The position numbers were made by a program, and so were the translations under genes. DNA of 59,357 bases from Acidimicrobiia bacterium (GTDB taxonomy: Bacteria > Actinomycetota > Acidimicrobiia > IMCC26256 > JAMXLJ01). Positions within the stretch are counted from its first letter, which is position 1. The number at the start of each line of letters is the position of its first letter. The stretch spans positions 1 through 59,357 of the forward strand of contig DASRES010000070.1 in assembly GCA_035651955.1 (NCBI GenBank), in the 5' to 3' direction. The notes beneath the pieces were generated by a model. It did no database searches. It had not been told where the DNA came from and worked only from the letters and a program-made list of their open reading frames with translations. Positions 8,236 to 17,710 of this stretch are shown piece by piece.

Positions 8236-8251
8236 TCGGGAATTTTCCCGA
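8236..8251. promoter_or_regulatory. 16-bp inverted repeat, possible operator between sir and proS
   Basis: TCGGGAA-TT-TTCCCGA: 7-bp arms separated by 2 bp, AT-rich centre in an otherwise GC-rich stretch, lying about 46-61 bp upstream of the predicted sulfate-operon start. Position suits an activator or repressor of the sulfate genes; the proS promoter lies about 70 bp away on the other side. Factor unknown. Besides this, the sulfate leader ORF and the two -10 boxes, I see nothing in the 340 bp between sir and proS. Confidence 0.45.
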
Positions 8252-8317
8252 GTCTGACGGTCGGATTTCGGCGGGTCGGGCGCCGGAATCGGCCCGGGTC
8301 CCCGCCCTGCCAGCGCG

Positions 8318-8323
8318 TAACTT
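8318..8323 (+). promoter_or_regulatory. -10 box of proS (leaderless)
   Basis: TAACTT six nucleotides before the proS ATG. The spacing fits transcription beginning at the start codon. No ribosome site is present. Confidence 0.5.
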
Positions 8324-8329
8324 CTGGTC

Positions 8330-10042
8330 ATGCGCATGACCCGCCTGTTCTCGCGCACCTTGCGCGACGACCCGGCCGACGCCGAGGTCGACAGCCACCG
8401 GCTCCTCGTCCGGGCGGGCTACATCCGCAAGGTGGCGTCGGGCGTCTACGCGTGGCTCCCGCTCGGCGACCGGGTCCTGCGGGCCGTGACCGACATCGTG
8501 CGCGAGGAGATGGACCGCGCCGGCGCGCAGGAGGTCGTCCTCCCGATCGTCCAGCCGCTCGACCTCTGGGAGCGCAGCGGCCGCGACGCCGCGTACGGGC
8601 CGCTGATGTTCCGGCTCGAGGACCGCAAGGAGTCGCGCTTCTGCCTGTCGCCGACGGCGGAAGAGGCGGTCACCGCGCTCGTGGCGGCCGACTCGTCGAG
8701 CTACCGCGACCTGCCGTTCGTCCTCTACCAGATCAACTGGAAGTACCGCGACGAGCTCCGGCCCCGCTTCGGTCTCCTGCGCGCGCGCGAGTTCCTCATG
8801 AAGGACGCGTACTCGTTCGACGCCGACGTGGACGGGCTGCGCGCCGCGTACAAGACGATGTACGACGCGTACGGGCGCGTCTTCGAGCGATGCGGGCTGA
8901 CGTTCCGCGCGGTCGAGGCGCAGTCGGGGGAGATCGGCGGCGACGTCAACCACGAATTCATGGCCGTCGCCGCGGTCGGCGAGGACGACTTCGTCTGGTG
9001 CTCGTCGTGCGACTACGCCGCGAACGTCGAGGCTGCGACGCGCGGGGCGCAGACACGAGCGATGCCGATCGTCACGCCTCCACCCATGGAGGAGGTCGAG
9101 ACGCCCGGGCTGCCCGGCATCGCGGGCGTCGCCGACTTCCTCGGCGTCGAACCGAGGCACATGCTCAAGTGCATCGCGTTCGACGCCGACGGCGATCTCG
9201 GCCTTGCGCTCGTGCCCGGCGACCGTGAGGTGAACGAGGTCGCGCTCGCGCGCGCCGTCGCGCCACGCCGGGTCCGTCTCTACGACGACGGCGACTTCGC
9301 CGCGCATCCCGAGCTGCCGCGCGGCTACATCGGCCCGAACTTCCCGGGCGCGTCGATCGTCGTCGCCGACGACTCGATCGACCGCACTCGCGGCTGGGTC
9401 ACGGGCGCGAACCGCGTCGACCACCACGTGCGGAACGCGCAGCTCGACCGCGACTTCGCGGTCGACGTGTGGGCCCCGATCGCGACGGTCGTGACGGGCG
9501 ACCACTGCCCGCGCTGCGGTGCGTCGCTGTCGGTCGACCGCGGGATCGAGGTCGGCCACGTGTTCCAGATCGGCACGAAGTACGCGGACGCGCTCGGCGC
9601 GACGTACACCGACGAGTCCGGCGGGCAGCACCCGGTCGTCATGGGCTGCTACGGCATCGGCGTGTCGCGCGTCGTCGCCGCGGTCGCCGAGGAGCACCAC
9701 GACGAGCACGGGCTCGCGTGGCCGCCCGCCCTCGCGCCGTACGACGCGCACGTGGTCGCGCTCCCGGGTCGCGGTGACGCCGCCGGCGCGGTCCTCGACG
9801 TCGCGGAGAAGCTCTGCGCGGACCTGGAGGCGCGCGGGCTCGAGGTCCTCTTCGACGACCGCGACGCGAGCCCGGGTGTGAAGTTCGCGGACGCCGACCT
9901 GCTCGGCATGCCCGTCCAGCTCGTGGTCGGCGCGAAAGGCGTCGCGCGCGGTGTCGTCGAGCGGAAGATCCGCGCGACCGGCGAGCGCGACGAGCTCCCG
10001 ATCGACGACGCCGCCGCGACGGTCGCCACGGCGGCGCGCTGA
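8330..10042 (+). CDS. proS: Prolyl-tRNA synthetase (bacterial type, with editing domain)
   Basis: Charges tRNA-Pro. The 570 residues follow the bacterial ProS layout: class II catalytic core with motif 2 YRDELRPRFGLLRAREF near residue 138, the INS editing insertion (about residues 225-385), motif 3 GCYGIGVSRVV near residue 438, and a C-terminal anticodon-binding domain with VLFDDRDASPGVKF. ATG at 8330 directly follows a -10 box, indicating a leaderless mRNA. The downstream ligase gene starts 7 nt after its stop. Confidence 0.96.
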   Translation: MRMTRLFSRTLRDDPADAEVDSHRLLVRAGYIRKVASGVYAWLPLGDRVLRAVTDIVREEMDRAGAQEVVLPIVQPLDLWERSGRDAAYGPLMFRLEDRKESRFCLSPTAEEAVTALVAADSSSYRDLPFVLYQINWKYRDELRPRFGLLRAREFLMKDAYSFDADVDGLRAAYKTMYDAYGRVFERCGLTFRAVEAQSGEIGGDVNHEFMAVAAVGEDDFVWCSSCDYAANVEAATRGAQTRAMPIVTPPPMEEVETPGLPGIAGVADFLGVEPRHMLKCIAFDADGDLGLALVPGDREVNEVALARAVAPRRVRLYDDGDFAAHPELPRGYIGPNFPGASIVVADDSIDRTRGWVTGANRVDHHVRNAQLDRDFAVDVWAPIATVVTGDHCPRCGASLSVDRGIEVGHVFQIGTKYADALGATYTDESGGQHPVVMGCYGIGVSRVVAAVAEEHHDEHGLAWPPALAPYDAHVVALPGRGDAAGAVLDVAEKLCADLEARGLEVLFDDRDASPGVKFADADLLGMPVQLVVGAKGVARGVVERKIRATGERDELPIDDAAATVATAAR

Positions 10043-10049
10043 GGGCGCG

Positions 10050-11114
10050 ATGAAGCTTCCCGTGATGCCGCCCGTCTCGCCGATGCTCGCGAAGCTCGTC
10101 CGCGAGCTCCCGGAGGGCGACGACTACGTGTACGAGCCGAAGTGGGACGGGTTCCGCTGCATCGCGTTCCGCGACGGCGACGAGGTCGAGCTCGGCAGCC
10201 GCAACGAGCGGCCCATGACCCGCTACTTCCCCGAGCTGCTCGACCCGCTGCGGCGCGACCTCCCGGACCGTTGCGTGCTCGACGGCGAGATCGTGATCGC
10301 GACGCCGTCCGGTCTCGACTTCGACCTGCTCCAGCTCCGGCTCCATCCCGCGGCGAGCCGGGTGAACAAGCTCGCGCGCGAGACGCCGGCGTCGTTCGTC
10401 GCGTTCGACGTGCTCGCGCTCGGCGACGACGACCTGCGCGAGCGTCCGTTCTCGGAACGGCGCGCCATCCTCGAGCGCGAGCTCGCGGGCGCGACCCCGC
10501 CCGTGCGCGTCACGCCGGCGACGACGAACGAGGCCGTCGCGCGCGAGTGGTTCGACCGCTTCGAAGGCGCGGGATTCGACGGCGTTGTCGCGAAGTCGTT
10601 GACCCTGCCGTACCGCGAGAACGAGCGCGTCATGCTCAAGGTGAAGCACCAGCGCACATGCGACTGCGTCGTCGCGGGCTTCCGGTGGCACAAGGACGGC
10701 GCGGGTGTCGGGTCGCTGCTGCTCGGGCTCTACGACGACGGCGGCGTGCTGCACCACGTCGGCGTGGCGAGCAGCTTCAGCGCGCAACGCCGGCGCGAGC
10801 TCGTCGACGAGCTCGCGCCGTACCGCGACGACGCGCTCGACGGTCACCCGTGGCGCGAGTGGGCCGACGCGCAGGCGCACGAGGGGTCGCGCATGCCGGG
10901 CGCGATCAGCCGTTGGAACGCGAACAAGGACCTCAGCTGGGAGCCGCTGCGCGTCGAGCTCGTTGCCGAGGTCGCGTACGAGCACCTCCAGGGCGACCGC
11001 TTCCGCCACACCGCGCGCTTCCTCCGCTGGCGGCGCGACCGTGAACCGTCGTCGTGCACGTACGCGCAGCTCGAGGCGGTCGTTCCCGCCGAGCTGCACG
11101 AGATCTTCGCCTGA
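10050..11114 (+). CDS. ligC: ATP-dependent DNA ligase (LigC-like)
   Basis: Seals DNA nicks using ATP. The 354 residues have the nucleotidyl-transfer lysine in motif I EPKWDGFRC (Lys about residue 31), motif III SFVAFDVLALG, motif IV GFDGVVAKS and motif V VMLKVKH, followed by an OB-fold domain. There is no polymerase or nuclease domain, so it is the stand-alone LigC type rather than LigD. ATG at 10050 follows proS by 7 nt and is probably in the same transcript. A role in a repair side-pathway is known for the family; nothing here specifies it. Confidence 0.9.
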   Translation: MKLPVMPPVSPMLAKLVRELPEGDDYVYEPKWDGFRCIAFRDGDEVELGSRNERPMTRYFPELLDPLRRDLPDRCVLDGEIVIATPSGLDFDLLQLRLHPAASRVNKLARETPASFVAFDVLALGDDDLRERPFSERRAILERELAGATPPVRVTPATTNEAVAREWFDRFEGAGFDGVVAKSLTLPYRENERVMLKVKHQRTCDCVVAGFRWHKDGAGVGSLLLGLYDDGGVLHHVGVASSFSAQRRRELVDELAPYRDDALDGHPWREWADAQAHEGSRMPGAISRWNANKDLSWEPLRVELVAEVAYEHLQGDRFRHTARFLRWRRDREPSSCTYAQLEAVVPAELHEIFA

Positions 11115-11122
11115 CCTCCGGC

Positions 11123-12466
11123 TCAGGCGCTGCGCCGGCGACGGCGCGGCGACGGCTCTTCCTCGCAGCCCTTGCACGGCGGCGGCGGGAACACGCGGTC
11201 CGCGAGGGGCTTCGTCGCGCCGACCGACTGCGTCGGGGCACCGACGGCCGTCGCGCCCTCGTGTGCGTGCACGCGCCACGGGTGCTGCCAGCGACCGGGA
11301 CGGTGCCGGCCCGCCAGCGTGAGCGTTCCCCACGCGATCCATCCGACCGGGACGAGCCCCCAGAACGACACGACGCGGAACAACAGCACCGCGGCGAGCG
11401 CGACCTTCGTCGACATCCCGTACGCGACGAGCAGGCCCGTGATGCTCCCCTCGACCACGCCGACCCCGCCCGGCGTGATGGGGAGGCTCGCGGCGACCTG
11501 CCCGACGGTGTACGCGACGAGCAGCCCGCGCCACGGCACGTGCCCGTGGACCGCGATGATGCACACGGCGAGGCACGCGCACGCCTCGAGCCAGTTCAGC
11601 AACGCGAACGCGAGCGCCTCGAGCCATGTCGTGAAGCTCGGCTTCACGATCGCGATCTTGTCGACGAGTGTCGCGACCGCGTCGCGCACACTCCGTCCGC
11701 CGGGCACGCGCGCGACCGACGCGCTGATGCTCGAGAGCGCGTCGCGCACACCCTGGCTGCGGTGGGCGGCGAAGGCGACGAGCGCGGCCACCACCGGGAT
11801 GGCGAGCAGCCCGAGCCCGACCGGTCGCAGCGAGGCCACGGGTCCCGAGTCGCCCGCGACGAGCGAGCCGACGACCATCAACAGGAAGAGCGCGAACGCC
11901 GACAGCGCGCCCGCGACGAGCACCACCCAGGCCGCGACCTCACGCTTCGCACCGCGCCGGTGGAGCTGCGCGTAGTCCCACGCCGCGGCCCACGCCGCGC
12001 CGCCGGGCAGTGACATCGCGAGCGCGTTGCCCGCGAGCGTGATCTCCACCATCTCCCGCAAGCGGAGATGGACGCCCCCGGCCCGCAGGAGCCAACGCTG
12101 CAGGCGCGCGAACGCGATGAGCGAGGCCGCCTCGAACGCGATCGCCACCGCGAGCCAGCCCCAGCTCAGGTCGTCGAGCTCGCCGACCGCCTGGTCGAGA
12201 TCCTTCTTGTGGGTCAGCGCGGCGACGACCACGAAGGCGAGGACGACGACCGTGACCGTGCGCCGGAGCCACGTCAGCCAGCGCTCCCGGGGCCGCGTCC
12301 GCTCGCGTGACGGCGCGGCCCGCTCGTCGTCGTGCGCACGGGGAACGGCAACCGCTTCCGCCACGTCACGAGCGTCGCGCACGGACACCCGCGCCGCTCC
12401 GCCCATTTCTGTGTTCGCGTCGGCGATGGTGCCCGGGTTCCCGTCGGGCGCGGCCCCTCGCGCCAT
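11123..12466 (-). CDS. Flippase-like / lysylphosphatidylglycerol synthase TM-region family membrane protein
   Basis: A 447-residue integral membrane protein of the UPF0104/LPG_synthase_TM group, related to the transmembrane part of MprF. The soluble first 85 residues precede about eight hydrophobic segments (VTVVVLAFVVVAAL onwards) and the family signature SLPITPGGVGVVEGS near residue 350. There is no synthase domain. The C-terminal tail is unusual: PPPPCKGCEEEPSPRRRRR, a CxxC followed by a basic end. ATG at 12466 sits 6 nt after the -10 box TACCGT, so the message looks leaderless; a second ATG at 12406 is an alternative. It converges on the ligase gene with only 8 bp between stops. Substrate unknown. 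Confidence 0.82.
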   Translation of the reverse strand: MARGAAPDGNPGTIADANTEMGGAARVSVRDARDVAEAVAVPRAHDDERAAPSRERTRPRERWLTWLRRTVTVVVLAFVVVAALTHKKDLDQAVGELDDLSWGWLAVAIAFEAASLIAFARLQRWLLRAGGVHLRLREMVEITLAGNALAMSLPGGAAWAAAWDYAQLHRRGAKREVAAWVVLVAGALSAFALFLLMVVGSLVAGDSGPVASLRPVGLGLLAIPVVAALVAFAAHRSQGVRDALSSISASVARVPGGRSVRDAVATLVDKIAIVKPSFTTWLEALAFALLNWLEACACLAVCIIAVHGHVPWRGLLVAYTVGQVAASLPITPGGVGVVEGSITGLLVAYGMSTKVALAAVLLFRVVSFWGLVPVGWIAWGTLTLAGRHRPGRWQHPWRVHAHEGATAVGAPTQSVGATKPLADRVFPPPPCKGCEEEPSPRRRRRSA

Positions 12467-12547
12467 CCGTCCACGGTACCGGCGCGGTTCCCGGATCGCC
12501 GTCCTCCTGACCACGTTGACCGAGGTCGCGGCGGCTTTCCGCTCCGG

Positions 12548-12553
12548 TATACT
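12548..12553 (+). promoter_or_regulatory. -10 box of the rimP-nusA-infB operon
   Basis: TATACT, the best consensus -10 in the neighbourhood, followed by a leader of about 160 nt before rimP. No -35 at ideal spacing (a TTGACC lies 26 bp upstream, too far). Confidence 0.55.
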
Positions 12554-12616
12554 GACGGGGTTGGATCGCCGGGGCTCCGGTCCCGGTGCAGTCCGTGGCA
12601 GTAGGTGGTCGGTGCT

Positions 12617-12644
12617 GCGTGGGCGGGAGCCCACGCTTTTTCTT
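12617..12644 (+). terminator. Intrinsic terminator / attenuator in the rimP leader
   Basis: GCGTGGGC, loop GGGA, GCCCACGC, then TTTTTCTT: an 8-bp perfect stem with a U-tract, inside the leader between the TATACT promoter and the rimP start about 75 nt later. A true rho-independent terminator in this place means either premature termination control of the nusA operon or the 3' end of a short RNA of about 80 nt. No clear anti-terminator pairing was found by eye. Confidence 0.75.
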
Positions 12645-12719
12645 GCCACCCGCAGGAAGGCCGGACGCAGCCAGACGACGGCACGAAGAGCAACGGCACG
12701 AAGAGCATCGGAGGGCGCG

Positions 12720-13283
12720 GTGAGCGAGCGGGAGGAGGCGGTGCGCGTCGCGCTGGAGCCCGTCCTCGCGCCGCTCGGTCTCGAGCTCTTCGATGTCGTG
12801 CTCACCGGGCAAGGGCGCGGCCGCGTGCTGCGCGTGGCGGTCGACCGCGACGGCGGCGTCGACCTCGACGCCATCACCGCCGCCACGGAGGCCGTCTCGG
12901 GAGTGCTCGATCACGACGACGCGCTCGTCGCCGGCCCGTACGCGCTCGAGGTCACGAGCCCCGGCGTCGAGCGTCCGCTCCGCCGGCCGCACCACTTCGT
13001 GCGCGCGGTCGGCGAGGTCGTCACCGTGAAGACGCGCGCGACCGACGGATCCGTGCGGCGCGTGCGCGGCGTGCTCGTCGCGGCCGACGACGACCCGTCG
13101 GGTGGGCTGACGCTCGACGCCGAGGACGGCGCACGCGAACGGATCGCGTACGACACCGTCGACGCCGCGCGCACGGTCTTCGAGTGGGGACCTGCGCCGA
13201 AGCCCGGCGGCGGAAGGAACACCCGGCACAAGAAGAACCACAGTCGCGGGCCCGCCGCGACGAACGTGAGGCAGCCGCGATGA
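12720..13283 (+). CDS. rimP: Ribosome maturation factor RimP
   Basis: 30S assembly factor acting on the small-subunit precursor. The 187 residues show the RimP core LGLELFDVVL, LRVAVDRDGGVDLD and EVTSPGVERPL, then a basic low-complexity tail (TRHKKNHSRGP) longer than in typical RimP. GTG at 12720 is preceded by GGAGGGCGCG. The stop overlaps nusA by 4 nt (ATGA), the classical rimP-nusA coupling. First gene of the operon. Confidence 0.93.
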   Translation: MSEREEAVRVALEPVLAPLGLELFDVVLTGQGRGRVLRVAVDRDGGVDLDAITAATEAVSGVLDHDDALVAGPYALEVTSPGVERPLRRPHHFVRAVGEVVTVKTRATDGSVRRVRGVLVAADDDPSGGLTLDAEDGARERIAYDTVDAARTVFEWGPAPKPGGGRNTRHKKNHSRGPAATNVRQPR

Positions 13284-14536
13284 ACAGCGACATGATGGAG
13301 GCGCTCGAGAACCTCGAGCGCGAGAAGGGCATCTCGGTCGAGAGCCTGCTGCAGGCGCTCGCCGACGCGCTCGTCACCGCGTACAAGCGCCGTCCCGACG
13401 CCGCCGAGGAGGCCGAGGTCGAGGTCGACGTCGAGACGGGCGACATCCGCGTCATCGCGCAGGAGCTCGACGAGGAGGGCAACGTCGTCCGCGAGTGGGA
13501 CGACACCCCGTCGGACTTCGGCCGCATCGCCGCGCAGACCGCGAAGCAGGTGATCCTGCAGCGCATCCGCGAGTTCGAGCGCGAGATGAAGTACGAGGAG
13601 TACGCGGGCCGCGAGGGCGACATCGTCACCGGGATCATCCAGCAGACCGACCAGCGCTACACGCTGCTCGACCTCGGCAAGGTCGAGGCGCTGCTCCCAC
13701 AGGCCGAGCAGGTGCAGAACGAGCGCTACGAGCACGGCAGCCGGCTGAAGGCGTACATCGTCGAGGTGCGCCGCACCGCGAAGGGTCCGCAGATCGTCGT
13801 GTCGCGAACGCACCCCGGTCTCGTGAAGCGGCTGTTCGAGCTCGAGGTGCCCGAGATCGTCGACGGCGTCGTCGACATCAAGGCGATCGCGCGCGAGCCC
13901 GGCCATCGCACGAAGATCGCCGTCGCGTCGAACGACAACAACGTCGACCCGGTCGGTGCGTGCGTGGGCGCGCGCGGGTCGCGCGTCCGGATGGTCGTGA
14001 ACGAGCTGCGGGGCGAGAAGGTCGACATCGTTCCCTACAGCGACGACGCGTCCGAGTTCGTGATGAAGGCCCTCGCGCCCGCGCGCGTCCGCGAGGTCCG
14101 CATCCATGCCGACACGGGCACGGCCGAGGTGATCGTCCCCGACTTCCAGCTCTCGCTCGCGATCGGCAAGGAGGGCCAGAACGCGCGGCTCGCCGCTCGT
14201 CTCACGGGCTGGCGTGTCGACATCAAGAGCGAGACCCAGCTCCACGAGGAGGAGACGGGCGGCGTCGAGTACGCCGAGGGCGAGTGGGTGAAGGACGAGT
14301 CGGGTCAGCTCGTGTGGCAGCCGGCCGAGGGTGGCGAGGCCATCTCCGCCGAGGCGGCGGGGTACGCGGGCGCGTCCGCGGAGGGAGCGGACACGCCGGT
14401 CCCGGTCGAGCAGAGGACCGAGTCACCCGTGGCGGAGTCACCCGCGGCCGACTCACCAGTGGCGGACGGCGCCGGCGAGGGGCAGCCGGCCGAGGCGACC
14501 GCGAGCGGGGGCGACGGCGGCGAGGCGAACGCCTGA
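13280..14536 (+). CDS. nusA: Transcription termination/antitermination factor NusA
   Basis: Binds RNA polymerase and modulates pausing, termination and rRNA antitermination. The 418 residues contain the N-terminal domain, the S1 domain ([14 protein letters not shown] region, about residues 115-185) and two KH domains ([12 protein letters not shown] and [13 protein letters not shown], about residues 225-330). In place of the acidic AR repeats of proteobacterial NusA there is a Pro/Ala/Glu-rich tail. ATG start overlaps the rimP stop. Since nusA sits behind a leader terminator, autoregulation is plausible. Confidence 0.96.
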   Translation: MNSDMMEALENLEREKGISVESLLQALADALVTAYKRRPDAAEEAEVEVDVETGDIRVIAQELDEEGNVVREWDDTPSDFGRIAAQTAKQVILQRIREFEREMKYEEYAGREGDIVTGIIQQTDQRYTLLDLGKVEALLPQAEQVQNERYEHGSRLKAYIVEVRRTAKGPQIVVSRTHPGLVKRLFELEVPEIVDGVVDIKAIAREPGHRTKIAVASNDNNVDPVGACVGARGSRVRMVVNELRGEKVDIVPYSDDASEFVMKALAPARVREVRIHADTGTAEVIVPDFQLSLAIGKEGQNARLAARLTGWRVDIKSETQLHEEETGGVEYAEGEWVKDESGQLVWQPAEGGEAISAEAAGYAGASAEGADTPVPVEQRTESPVAESPAADSPVADGAGEGQPAEATASGGDGGEANA

Positions 14537-14817
14537 GCCGAGGATCGCCCCCGCGGCGGACGTGTGTCGGCTGCCGCCGCGTCGCCACGCCCGACGTATT
14601 GGTCAGGATCGCCCGGGCGCCGGACGGTAGCCTCGTCGTCGGGCCCGGTCCGGGGCGCGGCGCGTGGCTGTGCGCCGGCTCTCCCGGGTGCTTCGAGCAG
14701 GCCGTGCGGCGGCGGGCACTCGGGCGTGCGCTGCGGCGGGACGTCGACGGCGACGAGATCGAGCGGTTGCGCGCGACACTGTATGGGCGGCTGCGGGCCG
14801 AGGGTACGCCGCGCTGA
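14533..14817 (+). CDS. ylxR: YlxR family (DUF448) RNA-binding protein, apparent CTG start
   Basis: Small basic protein always found between nusA and infB; the family has been linked to RNase P and nucleoid functions. The 94 residues begin [16 protein letters not shown] and contain GPGPGRGAWLC, the two hallmark segments. No ATG, GTG or TTG is available in frame between the previous in-frame region and the essential TCVGCRR motif, so translation seems to begin at CTG 14533-14535, which overlaps the nusA stop as CTGA. That mimics the ATGA/GTGA couplings of the neighbours and implies reinitiation on a rare codon. Confidence 0.82.
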   Translation: MSRGSPPRRTCVGCRRVATPDVLVRIARAPDGSLVVGPGPGRGAWLCAGSPGCFEQAVRRRALGRALRRDVDGDEIERLRATLYGRLRAEGTPR

Positions 14818-14892
14818 TCGACCGGCGCGTCCGGAGACGACGAGCGACGACGCACGGCAACGACGCAAGGCAACGAAAACGAAGGACGGGCG

Positions 14893-17673
14893 TTGGCCAC
14901 GAAGAAGATCCGGGTCTACGAGCTGGCGAGGGAGCTCGGCGTCGAGAACCAGACCGTGCTCGACCTGTGCGAGCGGCTGAAGATCGGCGTCAAGAGCCAC
15001 TCGTCGAGCATCGACGATCCCCTGGCCGACCGCGTCCGCCGTCTCGCCGACGCCGAGGGCCTCCGCCGCGAGCCGGCCGCCGAGGAGCCCGCGCCGGCCA
15101 AGGCCGCGGGCGCGACCAAGACCGTCCGCAGCGGCCGGTCCCGCACGAAGACCGAGACCCCCGCGCCCGCGGAGCCCGAGCCGGCCGTGGAGACCCCCGA
15201 ACCGGCGCCCGCGCCCCGTCACCGCGTCGTGCGCTCGACACCCACGCCGGCACCCCGGCCGCTCGTCGAGCCCGAGGCACCCGCCGCCGCGCAGCCCGCC
15301 CCGCCGGCACCTGCGCCGGAGCCCGCGGAGCGCCCGGCGGCCGCGGCAGCACCCGCGCCCGGTACCGGCGCCCCGTCGGCTCCCGACGTCGAGCAACCTG
15401 CGGCCGCGGCCGCGTCACCCGGCGCGCCCGCGCCTCCGCGCGGTCCCGGCGACCCGGGCCGGCACACGCCGCCTCCGGCTCCCGCACCGCTGCGCAGCGC
15501 GTCGGGGAAGGTGATTCCACCGCCGCCCGGCAGCCGTGTCATCCCGCCCCCGCCGGGCCAGCGCACCCCCGGCCGCCCGTCCGGCGGCGGCGCGCCGCGT
15601 GGTGGCGGTGGCTTCGGTCGTCCGACCGGCGGCGGCGGTGGTGCCGGCGCGCCGCGTACCGGTGGTGGCTTCGGCCGTCCCGGTGGCGGCGGCTACGGCC
15701 GGGGCGGGCCGGGCGGTGGTCCCGGTGGCGGTCCCCCCGGGCGTGGTGGCCCCGGCGGCGGGTACCAGGGTCGCGGCCGACCTGGCGGCCAGCGCCCGCG
15801 CCGGAAGAAGCGCCGTCGCAGCTTCGAGGACCTCGGCCCGGCGTCGATGCCGGCGCTCACGCCGAAGGACGCGCCCGTCCCCGAGGGCGAGATCGTCGTC
15901 CCGCGCGGCGTCACGCTCCAGGAGCTCGCGCCGAAGCTGAACCGGACGACCGCCGACCTCGTCCGCATCCTGTTCGACGCCGGCGAGATGGTCACCGGCA
16001 CGCAGTCGCTCGCCGACGAGATGATCGAGCTGATCGCCGAGGAGCTCGGCGCCGAGGTCCTGCTCGTCGAGCCGGGCCAGGAGGCCGAGCTCGAGCTGCA
16101 GGCGCTGCTCGGCGACGACGAGGAGGACGACGAGGCGCTGCTCGAGCCGCGCGCGCCCGTCGTGACCGTGATGGGCCACGTCGACCACGGCAAGACGACG
16201 CTCCTCGACCGCATCCGCGAGACGAACGTCGTCGCAGGCGAGGCCGGCGGCATCACGCAGCACATCGGTGCGTACCAGGTCGTGAAGAACGGCCGGCCGA
16301 TCACGTTCATCGACACGCCCGGCCACGAGGCGTTCACCGCGATGCGCGCCCGCGGCGCGCAGGCAACCGACGTCGCCGTGCTCGTCGTCGCGGCGGACGA
16401 CGGCGTGATGCCGCAGACCGTCGAGGCGATCAACCACGCGCGCGCCGCCGAGGTGCCGGTCATCGTCGCGATCACCAAGGTCGACCGCGAGAACGCGGAC
16501 ACGACGCGCGTACGTCAGCAGCTCGTCGAGAACGAGCTCGTCCCCGAGGAGTGGGGTGGCACGACGATCGTGAACGAGGTCGCCGCGCCCGTCGGTCAGG
16601 GCGTCGACGAGCTGCTCGACTCGATCCTGCTCGTCGCCGACCTCGAGGACCCGCCGCTCGCCGCGAACCCGAAGGCGCCCGCGCGCGCGTTCGTGCTCGA
16701 GTCGAACCTCGACTCCGGTCGCGGCCCGGTCGTCACCGCGCTCGTCGAGCGCGGCACGTTGCGGGTCGGCGATCCGATCGTCGCGGGCGCCGGGTGGGGC
16801 CGCGTGCGCGCGATGTTCGACGACACGGGCGCGCAGGTGAACGAGGCCGGCCCGTCGGTCCCCGTCGAGGTGCTGGGCCTCGACGACGTCCCCCTCGCCG
16901 GCGACGAGCTGCGTGTCGCCCCCGACGAGAAGACCGCTCGTACGGTCGCGGAGGCGCGCGGCCGCCGCCGGCGCGCCGCGAGCATGGCGCACCCGATGTC
17001 GCTGTCGGGCGGCGCCCGCCTCGAGGACATCTTCGCGATGGTCCAGCGGGGCGAGGTCGCGACGCTGAACCTCGTCGTCAAGGCGGACGTGCAGGGCTCG
17101 CTCGAGGCGCTCACCGACGCGCTGCGCCGCATCGACCAGGAGCGCGACGAGGTGCGCCTGTCGTTCGTGCACCGCGGCGTCGGCGGCATCAGCGAGTCGG
17201 ACATCGACCTCGCCGCGGTGTCGAACGCGACGGTCATCGGCTTCAACGTGCGTCCGGACCGCAAGGCACGTGAGCTCGCGGAGCAGCAGGGCGTCGAGCT
17301 GCGTCTGTACGAGGTGATCTACCAGGTCCTCGACGACGTGAAGAACGCGCTGCTCGGGCTCCTCAAGCCCGAGTACGAGGAGGTCGTCACGGGCGACGCC
17401 GAGGTGCGCGAGATCTTCAGCGTGCCGCGCGTCGGTCGTGTCGCCGGCTGCTACGTCCTGAACGGCACGATCACCCGCGGGTCGAAGGTCCGCTTCCTGC
17501 GCGAGGGCACGATCATCTGGAAGGGTGCGATCGCGTCGCTGCGCCGGTTCAAGGACGACGTGCGCGAGGTGAACGCGGGCTTCGAGTGCGGCATCGGGCT
17601 CGAGAACTTCCAGGACCTCAAGCCTGGCGACGTCATCGAGACCTACGACGTCCGCGAGGTCGCGCGTACGTAG
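14893..17673 (+). CDS. infB: Translation initiation factor IF-2
   Basis: GTPase that delivers initiator tRNA to the 30S subunit. TTG start at 14893 ([17 protein letters not shown]) with GAAGGA upstream; 926 residues. Order: IF2_N domain (about 1-55), a Pro/Ala-rich then Gly/Arg-rich low-complexity linker (about 60-305), a second IF2_N (about 330-385), the G domain with GHVDHGKTT (about 430), DTPGHEAF and TKVD, then domains II-IV ending near residue 926. The G4 motif reads TKVD, not NKxD. The long flexible linker is common in high-GC actinobacteria. Confidence 0.96.
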   Translation: MATKKIRVYELARELGVENQTVLDLCERLKIGVKSHSSSIDDPLADRVRRLADAEGLRREPAAEEPAPAKAAGATKTVRSGRSRTKTETPAPAEPEPAVETPEPAPAPRHRVVRSTPTPAPRPLVEPEAPAAAQPAPPAPAPEPAERPAAAAAPAPGTGAPSAPDVEQPAAAAASPGAPAPPRGPGDPGRHTPPPAPAPLRSASGKVIPPPPGSRVIPPPPGQRTPGRPSGGGAPRGGGGFGRPTGGGGGAGAPRTGGGFGRPGGGGYGRGGPGGGPGGGPPGRGGPGGGYQGRGRPGGQRPRRKKRRRSFEDLGPASMPALTPKDAPVPEGEIVVPRGVTLQELAPKLNRTTADLVRILFDAGEMVTGTQSLADEMIELIAEELGAEVLLVEPGQEAELELQALLGDDEEDDEALLEPRAPVVTVMGHVDHGKTTLLDRIRETNVVAGEAGGITQHIGAYQVVKNGRPITFIDTPGHEAFTAMRARGAQATDVAVLVVAADDGVMPQTVEAINHARAAEVPVIVAITKVDRENADTTRVRQQLVENELVPEEWGGTTIVNEVAAPVGQGVDELLDSILLVADLEDPPLAANPKAPARAFVLESNLDSGRGPVVTALVERGTLRVGDPIVAGAGWGRVRAMFDDTGAQVNEAGPSVPVEVLGLDDVPLAGDELRVAPDEKTARTVAEARGRRRRAASMAHPMSLSGGARLEDIFAMVQRGEVATLNLVVKADVQGSLEALTDALRRIDQERDEVRLSFVHRGVGGISESDIDLAAVSNATVIGFNVRPDRKARELAEQQGVELRLYEVIYQVLDDVKNALLGLLKPEYEEVVTGDAEVREIFSVPRVGRVAGCYVLNGTITRGSKVRFLREGTIIWKGAIASLRRFKDDVREVNAGFECGIGLENFQDLKPGDVIETYDVREVART

Positions 17674-17686
17674 TCGTTCGGCCGTC

Positions 17687-17710
17687 TGACGCGAGCCGGC
17701 GCTCGCGTCA
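17687..17710. terminator. Hairpin between convergent infB and DUF3303 genes
   Basis: TGACGCGAGC, loop CGGC, GCTCGCGTCA: a 10-bp perfect stem that ends on the stop codon of the minus-strand gene. No U-tract on either side; it resembles the U-poor bidirectional terminators of GC-rich genomes. Confidence 0.5.

Noticed and set aside
12516-12521. TTGACC as the -35 of the rimP promoter
   Set aside because: Spacing to TATACT is 26 bp, too long for a sigma-70 promoter.
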